Source of the DNA: Sulfuritalea sp.
GTDB taxonomy: Bacteria > Pseudomonadota > Gammaproteobacteria > Burkholderiales > Rhodocyclaceae
Assembly (NCBI GenBank): GCA_016716965.1
Contig: JADJUP010000029.1
Span: forward strand, 97,242-161,241
Direction of reading: 5' to 3'
DNA: 64,000 nt
Below, piece after piece: positions 22,491 to 31,699 of this stretch (positions within the stretch are counted from its first letter, which is position 1; each line of letters starts with the position of its first letter). The translations under genes were made by a program, and so were the position numbers. The notes under the pieces are model-generated. The model did not search any database. It saw only the letters and a program-made list of their open reading frames with translations, and had not been told where the DNA came from.

Positions 22491-23861
22491 TCAGGCGCGG
22501 CGCCAGGTGGTCCCCTGCGGCCCGTCTTCCAAAACTATGCCGGCAGCCTTGAGTTCGTCGCGGATGCGATCGGATTCGGCGAAGTTGCGGGCCTTCTTCG
22601 CCGTTGCGCGGGCGCCGACTTTTGCTTCGATCTCTTCGTTGCTGAGTCCGCCGGCCGGAGCCGCCTGCAGGAAAGTCTGCGGATCACGCTGCAGCAGGCC
22701 AAGAACGCCGCCGAGGGCTTTCAACTGCGCGGCGAGGGCCGCGTCGCCGCGATTGGCCGCGGTTGCCAGGTCGAACAGCACCGCCATGGCTTCGGGCGTA
22801 CCGAAATCATCGTCCAGCGCCGCCTTGAAGCGCAGCGCATGCGCCTCGTTCCAATCAACGGCGACGTCACCATCGACGCCCTTCAGGGCCGTGTAGAGCC
22901 GCGTCAGCGCCTGCCGGGCATCGTCGAGATGGACGTCCGAATAGTTGAGCGGACTGCGGTAGTGAGCGCGCAGGATGAAGAAGCGCACCACTTCGGCGTC
23001 GTATTTCTTAAGCACTTCGCGGATGGTGAAGAAGTTGCCCAGCGACTTCGACATCTTCTCGTCATCGACGCGGACGAAGCCGTTGTGCATCCAGTAGTTC
23101 ACGAACTGGCACTGGTGCGCGCCTTCCGACTGGGCGATCTCGTTTTCGTGATGCGGGAACTGCAGGTCCTGGCCGCCGCCGTGGATGTCGAAATGCTTGC
23201 CCAGCAACTGCGAGCCCATCGCCGAGCACTCGATGTGCCAGCCCGGACGACCCGGCCCCCAGGGCGATTCCCACTTCACCTCCGCGGGTTCGTCATCACG
23301 GGCGTGCTTCCACAGCACGAAATCGAGCGGGTCCTGCTTGCCGGCCATGACATCGACGCGCTCGCCGGCGCGCAGGTCTTCGAGCGACTTGCCCGACAGC
23401 TTGCCGTAGCCATCGAACTTGCGTACCGAGTAGCAGACGTCGTTGCTGCCGGCGACATAGGCGTAGCCGTTCTTTTCCAGGGTGCCGATCATGTCCAGCA
23501 TCTGCGGCACGTACTCGGTGGCACGCGGCTCGGCGTCGGGGCGCAGCACGCCGAGCGCACCGGCGTCTTCGTTCATCGCCGCGATGAAGCGATCGGTCAG
23601 TTGGCGGATGGTCTCGCCGTTTTCCTGCGCGCGGCGGATGATCTTGTCGTCGATGTCGGTGATGTTGCGCACGTAGTTCAGCTCATAGCCGCTGGCGCGC
23701 AGCCAGCGCGCGACCATGTCGAACACCACCATCACGCGGGCATGGCCCAGATGGCAGAAGTCGTACACGGTCATGCCGCACACGTACATGTCGACGTGAC
23801 CCGGTCGGATCGGAACGAATGCCTGCGTTTCGCGGGCCAGGGTGTTGTATATCTTCAGCAT
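22491..23861 (-). CDS. cysS: Cysteinyl-tRNA synthetase
   Basis: This class I aminoacyl-tRNA synthetase charges tRNA-Cys. The 456-residue product starts MLKIYNTLARETQAF. The zinc-binding and HIGH regions are seen in MYVCGMTVYDFCHLGHARV and the second signature in DDEKMSKSLGNFF. The C-terminal helical domain ends LEDGPQGTTWRRA. An alternative GTG start at 23876 adds five non-conserved residues. The gene stands alone, divergent from the TPR gene at 24115. Confidence 0.96.
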   Translation of the reverse strand: MLKIYNTLARETQAFVPIRPGHVDMYVCGMTVYDFCHLGHARVMVVFDMVARWLRASGYELNYVRNITDIDDKIIRRAQENGETIRQLTDRFIAAMNEDAGALGVLRPDAEPRATEYVPQMLDMIGTLEKNGYAYVAGSNDVCYSVRKFDGYGKLSGKSLEDLRAGERVDVMAGKQDPLDFVLWKHARDDEPAEVKWESPWGPGRPGWHIECSAMGSQLLGKHFDIHGGGQDLQFPHHENEIAQSEGAHQCQFVNYWMHNGFVRVDDEKMSKSLGNFFTIREVLKKYDAEVVRFFILRAHYRSPLNYSDVHLDDARQALTRLYTALKGVDGDVAVDWNEAHALRFKAALDDDFGTPEAMAVLFDLATAANRGDAALAAQLKALGGVLGLLQRDPQTFLQAAPAGGLSNEEIEAKVGARATAKKARNFAESDRIRDELKAAGIVLEDGPQGTTWRRA

Positions 23862-24114
23862 GGAAAGGGCTAGCACCAGACGACGGGGTAAGCAGGAAAA
23901 TGGGCGCCAAAGGCCGGCATTATCGGGCCATCGATCAAACAGGCTCAGGTTGTGGGGAGGGCAGGCTTCTTGTTAGAATCCAACGCTGAATCCCGCATGG
24001 TTTGTCCGGCGAAAACGCAGTTTCAGAGCAGGCTGACACCAGTCCCACCGGAGTCGAGCGCAGCGGCCGTCACTCAATTCAATTTCGGGCAACCGCCAAC
24101 GAGAAGTATATACC

Positions 24115-25194
24115 ATGACCCAAATCCGCCTCAATGCCGCACGCTTACTGGCATCCGCCGCTTCCGTCGTCCTCCTGGCGCTGGCGCCGGCGGCGCAAGC
24201 CGACACCCTGCAGGACATCAGCAAGCTGATCAAGCAGGGACAGCATGCCCAGGCACTGGAGCAGGTCGACAAGTATCTCGCCGGCAAACCCAAGGACGCC
24301 CAGGGCCGCTTCCTCAAGGGCATCGTCCTCACCGAAATGAACAAGCCCAATGAAGCGATCGCCGTATTTTCCAAGCTGACCGAAGACTTCCCGGAACTGC
24401 CCGAGCCTTACAACAACCTGGCGGTGATCTACGCCCAGCAAAAGCAGTTCGACAAGGCCAAACAGGCGCTGGAAATGGCCATTCGCACCCACCCGTCCTA
24501 TGCCACCGCGCACGAAAACCTTGGCGACATCTACGCCCGCCTTGCCAGCCAGGCCTACGACAAGGCACTGCAGATCGACTCCTCGAATCCCAGTGCGCAA
24601 AAGAAGCTGGCACTGATTCGCGACCTGATGGGCACCAGCAGTCGCCCGGGCAAGGCCACCAAGCCGATCGGCGAATCGCGTCCGCCTGAGCCGGTAAAGA
24701 TTGCCGAAGCACCTAAGCCCCCCGCCACTCCGGTGGCCGTCGCGCCGGCCGTTGCGCCAGTTGCGCCGCCCGCTGTAACCGCACCGGCAAAGCCCGCCGA
24801 GACCGCCAAACCAGCAGAGCCCGCCAAACCTGCTGCTGCAAAGCCCGCCGGGGACGCGACTGCAGAAGTCACGCGGGCCATTGAACTGTGGGCCGCCGCC
24901 TGGTCACGCAAGGACGTCAAGGCCTACCTCGCAGCATATGCCCGCGATTTCAAGACCCCGGCCGGCGAATCACGCGCCGCCTGGGATGCCGAGCGGCAGA
25001 AACGCATCGACAAGCCGGGTGCCATTCAGGTCAGCTACGAAAACCTGCGCGTCAGCGTCGACGGCGACACGGCCACCGCGAAATTCCGCCAACACTACAA
25101 GTCAGCAACGCTGAAAACCTCCAGCAACAAGGTGCTGCAGATGGGCAAGCGTGACGGCAAGTGGCAGATCCTGCAGGAGCGGGTCGGCACTTGA
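24115..25194 (+). CDS. Secreted TPR protein with C-terminal Cds6/SnoaL-like domain
   Basis: The 359-residue product has a signal peptide (about residues 1-29, ending AAQA). TPR repeats cover about 35-170: TLQDISKLIKQGQHAQALEQ, FPELPEPYNNLAVIYAQQKQ, HPSYATAHENLGDIYARLAS. A Pro/Ala/Lys-rich linker (about 180-245) is followed by an NTF2-like C-terminal domain with WAAAWSRKDVKAYLAAYARDF and a terminal WQILQERVGT. The NTF2-like part resembles the C-terminal domain of the next gene. Its stop overlaps that gene's start, so the two probably act together in the periplasm. TAGAAT at 23974-23979 with TTGTGG 18 bases upstream is a weak promoter candidate. The exact role is unknown. Confidence 0.75.
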   Translation: MTQIRLNAARLLASAASVVLLALAPAAQADTLQDISKLIKQGQHAQALEQVDKYLAGKPKDAQGRFLKGIVLTEMNKPNEAIAVFSKLTEDFPELPEPYNNLAVIYAQQKQFDKAKQALEMAIRTHPSYATAHENLGDIYARLASQAYDKALQIDSSNPSAQKKLALIRDLMGTSSRPGKATKPIGESRPPEPVKIAEAPKPPATPVAVAPAVAPVAPPAVTAPAKPAETAKPAEPAKPAAAKPAGDATAEVTRAIELWAAAWSRKDVKAYLAAYARDFKTPAGESRAAWDAERQKRIDKPGAIQVSYENLRVSVDGDTATAKFRQHYKSATLKTSSNKVLQMGKRDGKWQILQERVGT

Positions 25195-26438
25195 TGAAGC
25201 GCATGCTGCGATCCCGCACCGTCGTCGCTGGATGCAGCCTGCTGCTTGCGGCCGGCATGGGCTTCGCAGCCGGCAAGGCACCCAGCCACATCAAGAAGAA
25301 CCCGGTCAGTTCAACGGTCGAGCCCCGCTATACGGACTCCGGTCCGGAGCCTTTGCTGGCCAAGGTGTTCGATGCAATAGAAGCCAACCAGCTTGACATG
25401 GCCATGCAACAGGCCGAAATGCTGGTCAAGGCCTATCCCAATTTCCGCCTCGCGCATCTGGTCAAGGGCGACCTGCTGCTGGCTCGCGCTCGTCCGCTGA
25501 CCGCCTTCGGCGAAGGCGGCGGACCTGCTGCCGGTGAAAAGGTGGCCGACCTGCGCGACGAAGCCATCGTCCGCCTCAAGGGCTACCGCAGCAAACCGCC
25601 GGCGGACTACGTGCCACGCTACCTGCTGCAGATGCATCCCGAGCAGAAGCACGCGGTGGTCGTCGACACGCAGAAATCCAGGCTCTACCTTTACCAGAAC
25701 GACAAGGGCACGCCGCGCTTCGTGGCCGACTACTACATCTCGCAGGGCAAGCTCGGCGCCGAGAAATTCCGCGAAGGCGACAAGAAAACCCCGATCGGGG
25801 TCTATCACGTCACCTCCAGCCTGCCCCGCCAAAAGCTGACCGATTTCTACGGCAGCGGCGCCTTCCCCATCAATTATCCGAACGAGTGGGACAAACGCCA
25901 GGGACGCAACGGCCACGGCATCTGGTTGCACGGTACCCCGTCCGACACATTCTCGCGGCCGCCGAAAGCCTCCGACGGCTGCGTGGTGCTGGCCAACCAG
26001 GACCTCGACTCGCTGTCGAAGAGCCTGCAGGTCGGGCTAACCCCGGTGATCATCAGCAACAGCATCGAATGGCTCTCGCTCGACGACTGGCAGACCGAGC
26101 GCAGTTCCCTGCTGCAGATGATCGAAGAATGGCGGCAGGACTGGGAAAGCCGCAACATCGACCAGTACGCGCGGCACTATTCGCACAAGTTCAATGCCGA
26201 CGGCCAGGGCTACCGCGAGTGGGTGGAACACAAGCGCAAGGTCAATGCCGGCAAGAGCTGGATCAAGGTCGGAACCGGCGACATCAGCATGTTCCGCAAT
26301 CCCGGCAAGGAAGAATACGTCGTCGTCACCTTCGAGCAGGACTACCGTTCCAGCAACCTTTCCAACCAGATGAAGAAGCGCCAGTACTGGATCAAGGAAA
26401 GCGGCCGCTGGAAGATCGTCTTCGAAGGCGCCGTTTAG
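25194..26438 (+). CDS. Secreted L,D-transpeptidase/carboxypeptidase-like protein (Csd6/Cds6 family)
   Basis: The 414-residue product (MKRMLRSRTVVAGCSLLLAAGMGFAAG, a signal peptide) has a YkuD catalytic domain at about 145-290. The active-site region is HGIWLHGTP then SDGCVVLANQDL, with the catalytic Cys and an Asp where many YkuD enzymes have His in S-H-G-C. The C-terminal NTF2-like domain (about 305-414) contains WRQDWESRNIDQYARHYSHKF. This YkuD plus NTF2 layout is that of Helicobacter Csd6, an L,D-carboxypeptidase that trims peptidoglycan and helps set cell shape. GCAGGAGCGGG in the preceding gene supplies a ribosome site, and TGATG couples the two genes. Confidence 0.85.
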   Translation: MKRMLRSRTVVAGCSLLLAAGMGFAAGKAPSHIKKNPVSSTVEPRYTDSGPEPLLAKVFDAIEANQLDMAMQQAEMLVKAYPNFRLAHLVKGDLLLARARPLTAFGEGGGPAAGEKVADLRDEAIVRLKGYRSKPPADYVPRYLLQMHPEQKHAVVVDTQKSRLYLYQNDKGTPRFVADYYISQGKLGAEKFREGDKKTPIGVYHVTSSLPRQKLTDFYGSGAFPINYPNEWDKRQGRNGHGIWLHGTPSDTFSRPPKASDGCVVLANQDLDSLSKSLQVGLTPVIISNSIEWLSLDDWQTERSSLLQMIEEWRQDWESRNIDQYARHYSHKFNADGQGYREWVEHKRKVNAGKSWIKVGTGDISMFRNPGKEEYVVVTFEQDYRSSNLSNQMKKRQYWIKESGRWKIVFEGAV

Positions 26439-26486
26439 CAGCAGCTCGATTTTTACACTCCCCTTTTTCCCAGTTCCGGAGGTCAC

Positions 26487-27050
26487 ATGCATCGCCTGAT
26501 TCTCGTCGCATTCGCATTCCTTTTCAGCCTTGCCGCACACGCCGCAAATCCTCAGTTGGAGGTCAAGACCTCGCAGGGCGTGCTGGTGATCGAGCTTTAC
26601 CAGGACAAGGCGCCGAAGACGGTGGAAAATTTCCTGCAGTACGCCAAGGACAACTTCTTCAATGGCACGGTGTTCCACCGCGTGATCCCGGGTTTCATGA
26701 TCCAGGGCGGTGGCTTCACGCCCGACCTTAAGCAGAAGGAAACCCGCGCACCTATCCAGAACGAGGCCAAGAACGGCCTGAAGAACGAAACCGGCACGCT
26801 GGCCATGGCACGCACCGGCGATCCGCACTCGGCGAGCGCACAGTTCTTCATCAACCTGAAGGACAACAGCTTCCTCGACTACCCAAGTCGCGACGGCTGG
26901 GGCTACGCCGTCTTCGGCAAGGTGGTGCAAGGCATGGACGTCGTCCAGAAGATCGCCGTCGTGCCCACCGGCAATGCCGGCCCGCACCAGAACGTGCCGA
27001 CCACCCCGGTCCTCATCGAATCCGTCAAGCTGCTGCCGGCCAAAAAATAA
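26487..27050 (+). CDS. ppiA: Periplasmic peptidyl-prolyl cis-trans isomerase (cyclophilin)
   Basis: This secreted cyclophilin catalyses proline isomerisation in exported proteins. The 187-residue product has a signal peptide MHRLILVAFAFLFSLAAHAA. The cyclophilin fold includes the catalytic FHRVIPGFMIQGG, the loop GTLAMARTGDPHSASAQFFI and WGYAVFGKVVQGMDVV. GGAGG lies five bases before the ATG. The paralogous cytoplasmic ppiB follows 17 bases later, so the two form an operon. Confidence 0.93.
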   Translation: MHRLILVAFAFLFSLAAHAANPQLEVKTSQGVLVIELYQDKAPKTVENFLQYAKDNFFNGTVFHRVIPGFMIQGGGFTPDLKQKETRAPIQNEAKNGLKNETGTLAMARTGDPHSASAQFFINLKDNSFLDYPSRDGWGYAVFGKVVQGMDVVQKIAVVPTGNAGPHQNVPTTPVLIESVKLLPAKK

Positions 27051-27067
27051 TCCCGGAGGAAAATCCA

Positions 27068-27556
27068 ATGATCAAGCTCACCACCAACCACGGCGCCATC
27101 ACCATCGAACTCGACGCGGAAAAGGCACCGATCAGCGCCGCCAACTTCCTCGCCTACGTCGAGTCCGGCCATTACGACAACACCATTTTCCATCGCGTGA
27201 TCGACGGCTTCATGATCCAGGGCGGCGGCTTCGAACCGGGCATGGACCAGAAGCCGGTTCGCGATCCAATCGAAAACGAGGCCAAGAACGGCCTCAAGAA
27301 CGCGTGCTACACGGTTGCCATGGCGCGCACCAGCGACCCGCATTCCGCCACCGCGCAGTTCTTCATCAACGTCGGTGACAACGACTTCCTCGACAACGAC
27401 AAGTGCCAGGACGGCTGGGGCTACTGCGTGTTCGGCCGCGTCGTCGAAGGCCAGGACGTGGTGGACAAGATCAAGTCGGTCAAGACCGGCAACAAGGGCT
27501 TCCACCAGAACGTGCCGAAGGAAGACGTCATCATCGAGCGCGCCGAAGTCGTCTAG
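27068..27556 (+). CDS. ppiB: Cytoplasmic peptidyl-prolyl cis-trans isomerase B
   Basis: This is a single-domain cyclophilin of 162 residues without a signal peptide. It contains FHRVIDGFMIQGGGFEPGM, VAMARTSDPHSATAQFFINV and WGYCVFGRVVEGQDVVDKI. GGAGG precedes the ATG. It is a close paralogue of the secreted cyclophilin just upstream, which it matches along its whole length. Confidence 0.95.
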   Translation: MIKLTTNHGAITIELDAEKAPISAANFLAYVESGHYDNTIFHRVIDGFMIQGGGFEPGMDQKPVRDPIENEAKNGLKNACYTVAMARTSDPHSATAQFFINVGDNDFLDNDKCQDGWGYCVFGRVVEGQDVVDKIKSVKTGNKGFHQNVPKEDVIIERAEVV

Positions 27557-27722
27557 CAGCTTACGAATAAATCTACTGCGCGAGCCGGATCGGGGATTGG
27601 GCGGTGCTCGCTATCCTCATGTACAGAAACGTACATTCCGGTAGCTGCGCTCCGGCCGCACCCCGCTGCGGCTCGCTCGCTACAATTTCTTCGCAAGCTT
27701 TCGTTCTGCTGCAAATGGTTCC
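27557..27722 (+). other. ppiB-lpxH spacer with two small inverted repeats
   Basis: The 166-base gap holds ATGTAC/GTACAT (27619-27624 and 27631-27636, six-base loop) and, further on, GCCGCA/TGCGGC around CCCCGC (near 27656-27673). No T-tract follows either, so no terminator is claimed. No Shine-Dalgarno is evident before the lpxH ATG. Confidence 0.4.
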
Positions 27723-28469
27723 ATGCTGACCATCACTGGAACCGCGCGCTTCGTCTCGGACCTGCACCTGCGGTCGGAACGACCCGACCTGACGCAGCGC
27801 TTCGCTACATTCCTCGCCGACACCGCCGCCTCCAATGTCGAGGTGCTGTACATCCTCGGCGACCTGTTCGAATACTGGATCGGCGACGACGACCTGCAGG
27901 ATGAGTTCAACGCGGAGGTCTGCAGCCTGCTGCGCAGCGCGGCGGACATGGGGCCGCGCCTGTGCTTCATTGCCGGCAATCGCGATTTCCTGATCGGCGC
28001 TGACTTCGCCGCCGCGGCGGGCATCACCTTGCTCGACGAGGTCGAGAAAGTCGGCGCCGGCGGTACGGCAACCCTGCTGATGCACGGCGACACCATCTGC
28101 ACCGACGACCTCCCCTACCAGGAGTTTCGCCGCATGGTGCGCGCGCCACAGTGGCAGCGGCAGTTCCTCGCGCGGCCGCTGCCTGAACGCCGCGCCGAAG
28201 TCGCCAGCCTGCGTCGCCGCAGCGCCGAAGCCATGCAGGGAAAAACCGCTGAAATCATGGATGCCAACGCCGACGCGATCAAGGCCGCGCTGACGACGCA
28301 CGGCTGCACCCGGCTTATCCACGGCCACACCCATCGGCCGGGCCGCGAAGACATCGTGCTCGCTTCCGGCAATGCCGAGCGCTGGGTGCTATCGGACTGG
28401 GATACCGGGCGCGGCGACGCGCTGGAAATCGGCCCGGCCGGCGTGCGCCGGCTCGATCTGTCGCGCTAG
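27723..28469 (+). CDS. lpxH: UDP-2,3-diacylglucosamine diphosphatase
   Basis: This peripheral membrane phosphoesterase makes lipid X in lipid A synthesis. The 248-residue product has the calcineurin-like metal motifs in order: FVSDLHL, ILGDLFEYWIGDD, IAGNRDF, MHGDTICTDD and HGHTHRPGRED. The segment EKVGAGGTAT (28047-28069) just before MHGDT is encoded by a copy of the interspersed 23-bp repeat, in a region where E. coli LpxH has an unrelated short loop. It is convergent with metZ and shares CTAG at the two stop codons. Confidence 0.95.
   Translation: MLTITGTARFVSDLHLRSERPDLTQRFATFLADTAASNVEVLYILGDLFEYWIGDDDLQDEFNAEVCSLLRSAADMGPRLCFIAGNRDFLIGADFAAAAGITLLDEVEKVGAGGTATLLMHGDTICTDDLPYQEFRRMVRAPQWQRQFLARPLPERRAEVASLRRRSAEAMQGKTAEIMDANADAIKAALTTHGCTRLIHGHTHRPGREDIVLASGNAERWVLSDWDTGRGDALEIGPAGVRRLDLSR
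28047..28069 (+). repeat. Interspersed 23-bp repeat, copy 2 (inside lpxH)
   Basis: AAAGTCGGCG...GTACGGC differs by one base from the consensus. It is in frame and codes KVGAGGTA in LpxH. Confidence 0.5.
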
Positions 28470-29656
28470 CCCAGGCCCCGCGCCAGGTCGGACTTCAGGT
28501 CGGCTGGCGCTTCCAGTCCCACCGCGATCCGCAGCAGGCCCTCGCCGATGCCCGACGCGGCCCGCGCTTCGGCGCTGATGCGGCCGTGCGTGGTCGATGC
28601 CGGATGGGTGATGGTGGTCTTGGTGTCGCCCAGGTTGGCGGTGATCGACAGCAGGCGGCAGTTGTCCACCACGCGCCACGCCGCCTCGCGCCCGCCCCTG
28701 ACCTCGAAGGAAACGATGGCGCCGCCGCCGGCCTGCTGGCGCATCGCCAGCGCGTGCTGCGGATGCGAGGCAAGGCCCGGATAGAACACGCGCGTCACGC
28801 TGGGCTGCGCTTCCAGCCACTGCGCCAGTTCGAGCGCATTGGCCGATTGCGCCTTCATGCGCACCGACAGGGTTTCCAGGCCCTTGAGGATCACCCAGGC
28901 ATTGAACGGCGACAGGGTCGGTCCGGCCGTGCGCAGGAACTTGAAGACTTCCTCGGTCAGCGCCTTCGCGCCGCAGACGGCGCCGCCGAGCACCCGCCCC
29001 TGCCCATCAAGGTACTTGGTCGCAGAATGGATCACCAGGTCGGCACCCATTTGCAGCGGCCGCTGCAGGGCCGGCGAGCAGAAGCAGTTATCCACCGCCA
29101 GCAGGGCTCCGCCTTCATGTGCAACCCGGGCCAGCGCTGCGATGTCGAAGACTTCGGTCAGCGGATTGGACGGCGTCTCGATGAACACCATTCGGGTGGT
29201 CGGTCGCATCGCGGCGCGAAAAGCCTCCACCGTGCCCTGGTCCACGAAACTGGTGTCGACGCCGAAGCGCGGCAGGATGGTGCCGAACAGTTGCTGCGTG
29301 GCGCCGAAGATGCTTCGCGACGAAACGATGTGCTCGCCGGACTTCATCAGCGCCATCACGGTCGACAGGATCGCCGCCATGCCGGTCGCGGTGGCGATGC
29401 AGGCTTCGGCGCCTTCGAGGGCCGCCAGGCGCTCCTGCATGGTGCTTACCGTGGGATTCGAGAAACGTGCGTAGACATTGCCCGGTTCGGTTCCCGAAAA
29501 ACGCGCGGCGGCCTGTGCCGCATTTTCGAATACGAAGCTCGACGTGAGGTAGAGCGCCTCGGAGTGTTCGTTGAACTGGCTGCGCTCCTGGCCGGCGCGC
29601 ACCGCGAGCGTATCGAAGGACCAGGCTGCGTCCGAACCGCCTTCAACCACGCTCAT
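28466..29656 (-). CDS. metZ: O-succinylhomoserine sulfhydrylase
   Basis: This PLP enzyme of the Cys/Met metabolism family forms homocysteine directly from O-succinylhomoserine and sulphide. The 396-residue product has the PLP lysine in SATKYLDGQGR, the conserved YARFSNPTVSTMQERLA and IETPSNPLTEVFD, and FEVRGG near the C-terminus. The ATG overlaps the purF stop in ATGA. purF-metZ adjacency is typical for beta- and gammaproteobacteria, which supports MetZ rather than cystathionine synthase. Confidence 0.92.
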   Translation of the reverse strand: MSVVEGGSDAAWSFDTLAVRAGQERSQFNEHSEALYLTSSFVFENAAQAAARFSGTEPGNVYARFSNPTVSTMQERLAALEGAEACIATATGMAAILSTVMALMKSGEHIVSSRSIFGATQQLFGTILPRFGVDTSFVDQGTVEAFRAAMRPTTRMVFIETPSNPLTEVFDIAALARVAHEGGALLAVDNCFCSPALQRPLQMGADLVIHSATKYLDGQGRVLGGAVCGAKALTEEVFKFLRTAGPTLSPFNAWVILKGLETLSVRMKAQSANALELAQWLEAQPSVTRVFYPGLASHPQHALAMRQQAGGGAIVSFEVRGGREAAWRVVDNCRLLSITANLGDTKTTITHPASTTHGRISAEARAASGIGEGLLRIAVGLEAPADLKSDLARGLG

Positions 29657-31194
29657 CCAGCCTGCACCAGGTTGAGGTCCAACTGCTCGCCATCGGCGCC
29701 GTCGAAACCGTCGTTATCCTCGGGCTTGTCCGAAGGAGGCAGATTGCGCCTGTCTTCCATGCTTTGCAGGTAGATCGCCGAGACGTCGCCGGTGATGTAC
29801 TGGCCATCGAAACACGAGGTCTCGAACTGCGTCACGGTGGGATTGACCGAACGCACCGCGGCCTTGAGCGCGTCGAGGTCCTGGTAGATCAGCGCATCGG
29901 CGCCGATCTCGCGGCAAATCTCCTCGTCGCTGCGGTAGGCGGCGATCAGTTCGCTGCGCGTCGGCATATCGATGCCGTAAACGTTGGCGAAGCGCACCGG
30001 CGGCGAGGCGGAGGCGAAGTAGACCTTCTTCGCGCCGGCTTCGCGCGCCATCATGATGATCTCGCGGCTGGTGGTACCGCGCACGATGGAGTCGTCGACC
30101 AGCAGCACGTTGCGCCCCTTGAACTCCTGGCTGATCGCATTGAGCTTCTGGCGCACGGATTTGCGCCGCGTCGCCTGGCCCGGCATGATGAATGTGCGGC
30201 CGATGTAGCGGTTCTTGACGAAGCCCTCGCGATACGGAAGGTTCAGCCTGGCCGCCAGTTCCATCGCCGAATGCCGGCTGGAATCGGGAATCGGGATCAC
30301 CGCGTCGATCGCCAGGTGCGGCATGGTCAGGCGGATCTTGTCGGCCAGGTAATCGCCCATCTTGGCGCGCGTCTCATACACCGATATCCCGTCCATCACG
30401 GAATCGGGACGCGCCAGATAAACGAACTCGAACATGCAGGGCGCATGGAGGGTGGCCTCTGCGCACTGGCGGCTGACGAAGTTGCCGCGCATGTCGACCA
30501 GCACCGCTTCTCCGGGCTCGACGTCGCGCAGCATCCTGAAGCCGAGCGTGTCGATTGCCACGCTCTCGGAAGCCACCAGGTACTCGGTGCCCTCGGCCGT
30601 CTCGTTCTTGCCGATCACCAGCGGGCGAATGCCCCAGGGATCGCGGAAGGCGAGCAGGCCGTAGCCGGCGATCATCGCCACCACGGCATAGGCCCCGCGC
30701 ACGCGACGATGCACGCCGGCCACCGCCTTGAAGATGGTCTCGGCATCGACCTGGTACTTGGTCGACGCGGCCTGCAGTTCGTGCGCCAGCACGTTGAGCA
30801 ACACCTCCGAATCGGAGTTGGTGTTCATGTGGCGCAGGTCCTGGAGGAACATGTCCTGCTTCAACTGGTCGGCGTTGGTCAGGTTGCCGTTGTGCGCCAG
30901 CATCAGGCCGAAGGGCGAATTCACGTAGAAGGGCTGCGCCTCGGCGGCGTTGTCGGCCGAACCCGCGGTCGGGTAGCGGCAGTGGCCGATACCCCAGTTG
31001 CCCAACAGGCTGCGCATGTTGCGGGTGCGGAAGACGTCGCGCACCAGCCCCGAGCCCTTGTGCATGTGAAAGCGCCCGCCATCGGCAGTGGCGATGCCGG
31101 CGGCATCCTGGCCGCGGTGCTGCAGCACCTGCAGGCCGTCGTAGAGCAACTGATTCACCGGCGTGGTCGCCACCACACCCAGAATTCCGCACAT
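29653..31194 (-). CDS. purF: Amidophosphoribosyltransferase
   Basis: This enzyme catalyses the first step of purine synthesis, PRPP plus glutamine to phosphoribosylamine. The 513-residue product begins MCGILGVV with the N-terminal nucleophile Cys2, followed by the Ntn glutaminase domain (GLQVLQHRGQDAAGI). The phosphoribosyltransferase domain has the PRPP loop NVLLVDDSIVRGTTSREI. The acidic C-terminal tail (ending DLNLVQAG) is common in proteobacteria. It sits ten bases after cvpA, the classical cvpA-purF pairing. Confidence 0.97.
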   Translation of the reverse strand: MCGILGVVATTPVNQLLYDGLQVLQHRGQDAAGIATADGGRFHMHKGSGLVRDVFRTRNMRSLLGNWGIGHCRYPTAGSADNAAEAQPFYVNSPFGLMLAHNGNLTNADQLKQDMFLQDLRHMNTNSDSEVLLNVLAHELQAASTKYQVDAETIFKAVAGVHRRVRGAYAVVAMIAGYGLLAFRDPWGIRPLVIGKNETAEGTEYLVASESVAIDTLGFRMLRDVEPGEAVLVDMRGNFVSRQCAEATLHAPCMFEFVYLARPDSVMDGISVYETRAKMGDYLADKIRLTMPHLAIDAVIPIPDSSRHSAMELAARLNLPYREGFVKNRYIGRTFIMPGQATRRKSVRQKLNAISQEFKGRNVLLVDDSIVRGTTSREIIMMAREAGAKKVYFASASPPVRFANVYGIDMPTRSELIAAYRSDEEICREIGADALIYQDLDALKAAVRSVNPTVTQFETSCFDGQYITGDVSAIYLQSMEDRRNLPPSDKPEDNDGFDGADGEQLDLNLVQAG

Positions 31195-31203
31195 GGTTGT
31201 CCT

Positions 31204-31695
31204 CTATCGAAACCGAATCCGTTTTGCCGCTTCCGGCGGTAGCCAGGGCTTTGCCGCGATCACCGCCGTTTCCAGCGGTTGCGCCAGCATTGCATTGCGC
31301 CACCAGTCCGCTTTTGGCAACGGCGTCATGCCCGCAACCAGAACTGCCAACAATACCACCACTACGCCGCGCAAAACACCAAAAGCCAAGCCAAGCAGAC
31401 GATCCAGCAATCCGAGGCCGACCGCCTTGACCATCAGCGAAATCACCAGGCGTGCAATGGCAAAGGCAAGCAACACGCCGAGAAACACCAGCACATACGC
31501 CGCCGCCAGGCGCAACCCCGGTTCGGCCACTTGCCCCGCCAGCCAGTCCGACACCAGCGGCGCTTGCGCACGCGCCACCAGGAAGGCCACCACCCAGGCC
31601 ACCAGGGCCAGCATTTCGCTCACCACACCGCGCCACAACCCGAGCAGCGCCGACGCAATGACAAGCGCCAGCACGGCGTAATCAAACGCAGTCAT
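31204..31695 (-). CDS. cvpA: CvpA-family membrane protein
   Basis: This inner-membrane protein of 163 residues has four hydrophobic segments, starting with YAVLALVIASALLGLWRGV. The CvpA core includes RLLGLAFGVLRGVVVVLLAVLV. CvpA was named for colicin V production in E. coli, and its function is still unclear. It lies four bases after the SPOR gene and directly before purF. Confidence 0.9.
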   Translation of the reverse strand: MTAFDYAVLALVIASALLGLWRGVVSEMLALVAWVVAFLVARAQAPLVSDWLAGQVAEPGLRLAAAYVLVFLGVLLAFAIARLVISLMVKAVGLGLLDRLLGLAFGVLRGVVVVLLAVLVAGMTPLPKADWWRNAMLAQPLETAVIAAKPWLPPEAAKRIRFR

Positions 31696-31699
31696 TGCC

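Noticed and set aside
22600..22622. Repeat-like string in cysS
   Set aside because: Several central mismatches; counted only as a possible distant relative.
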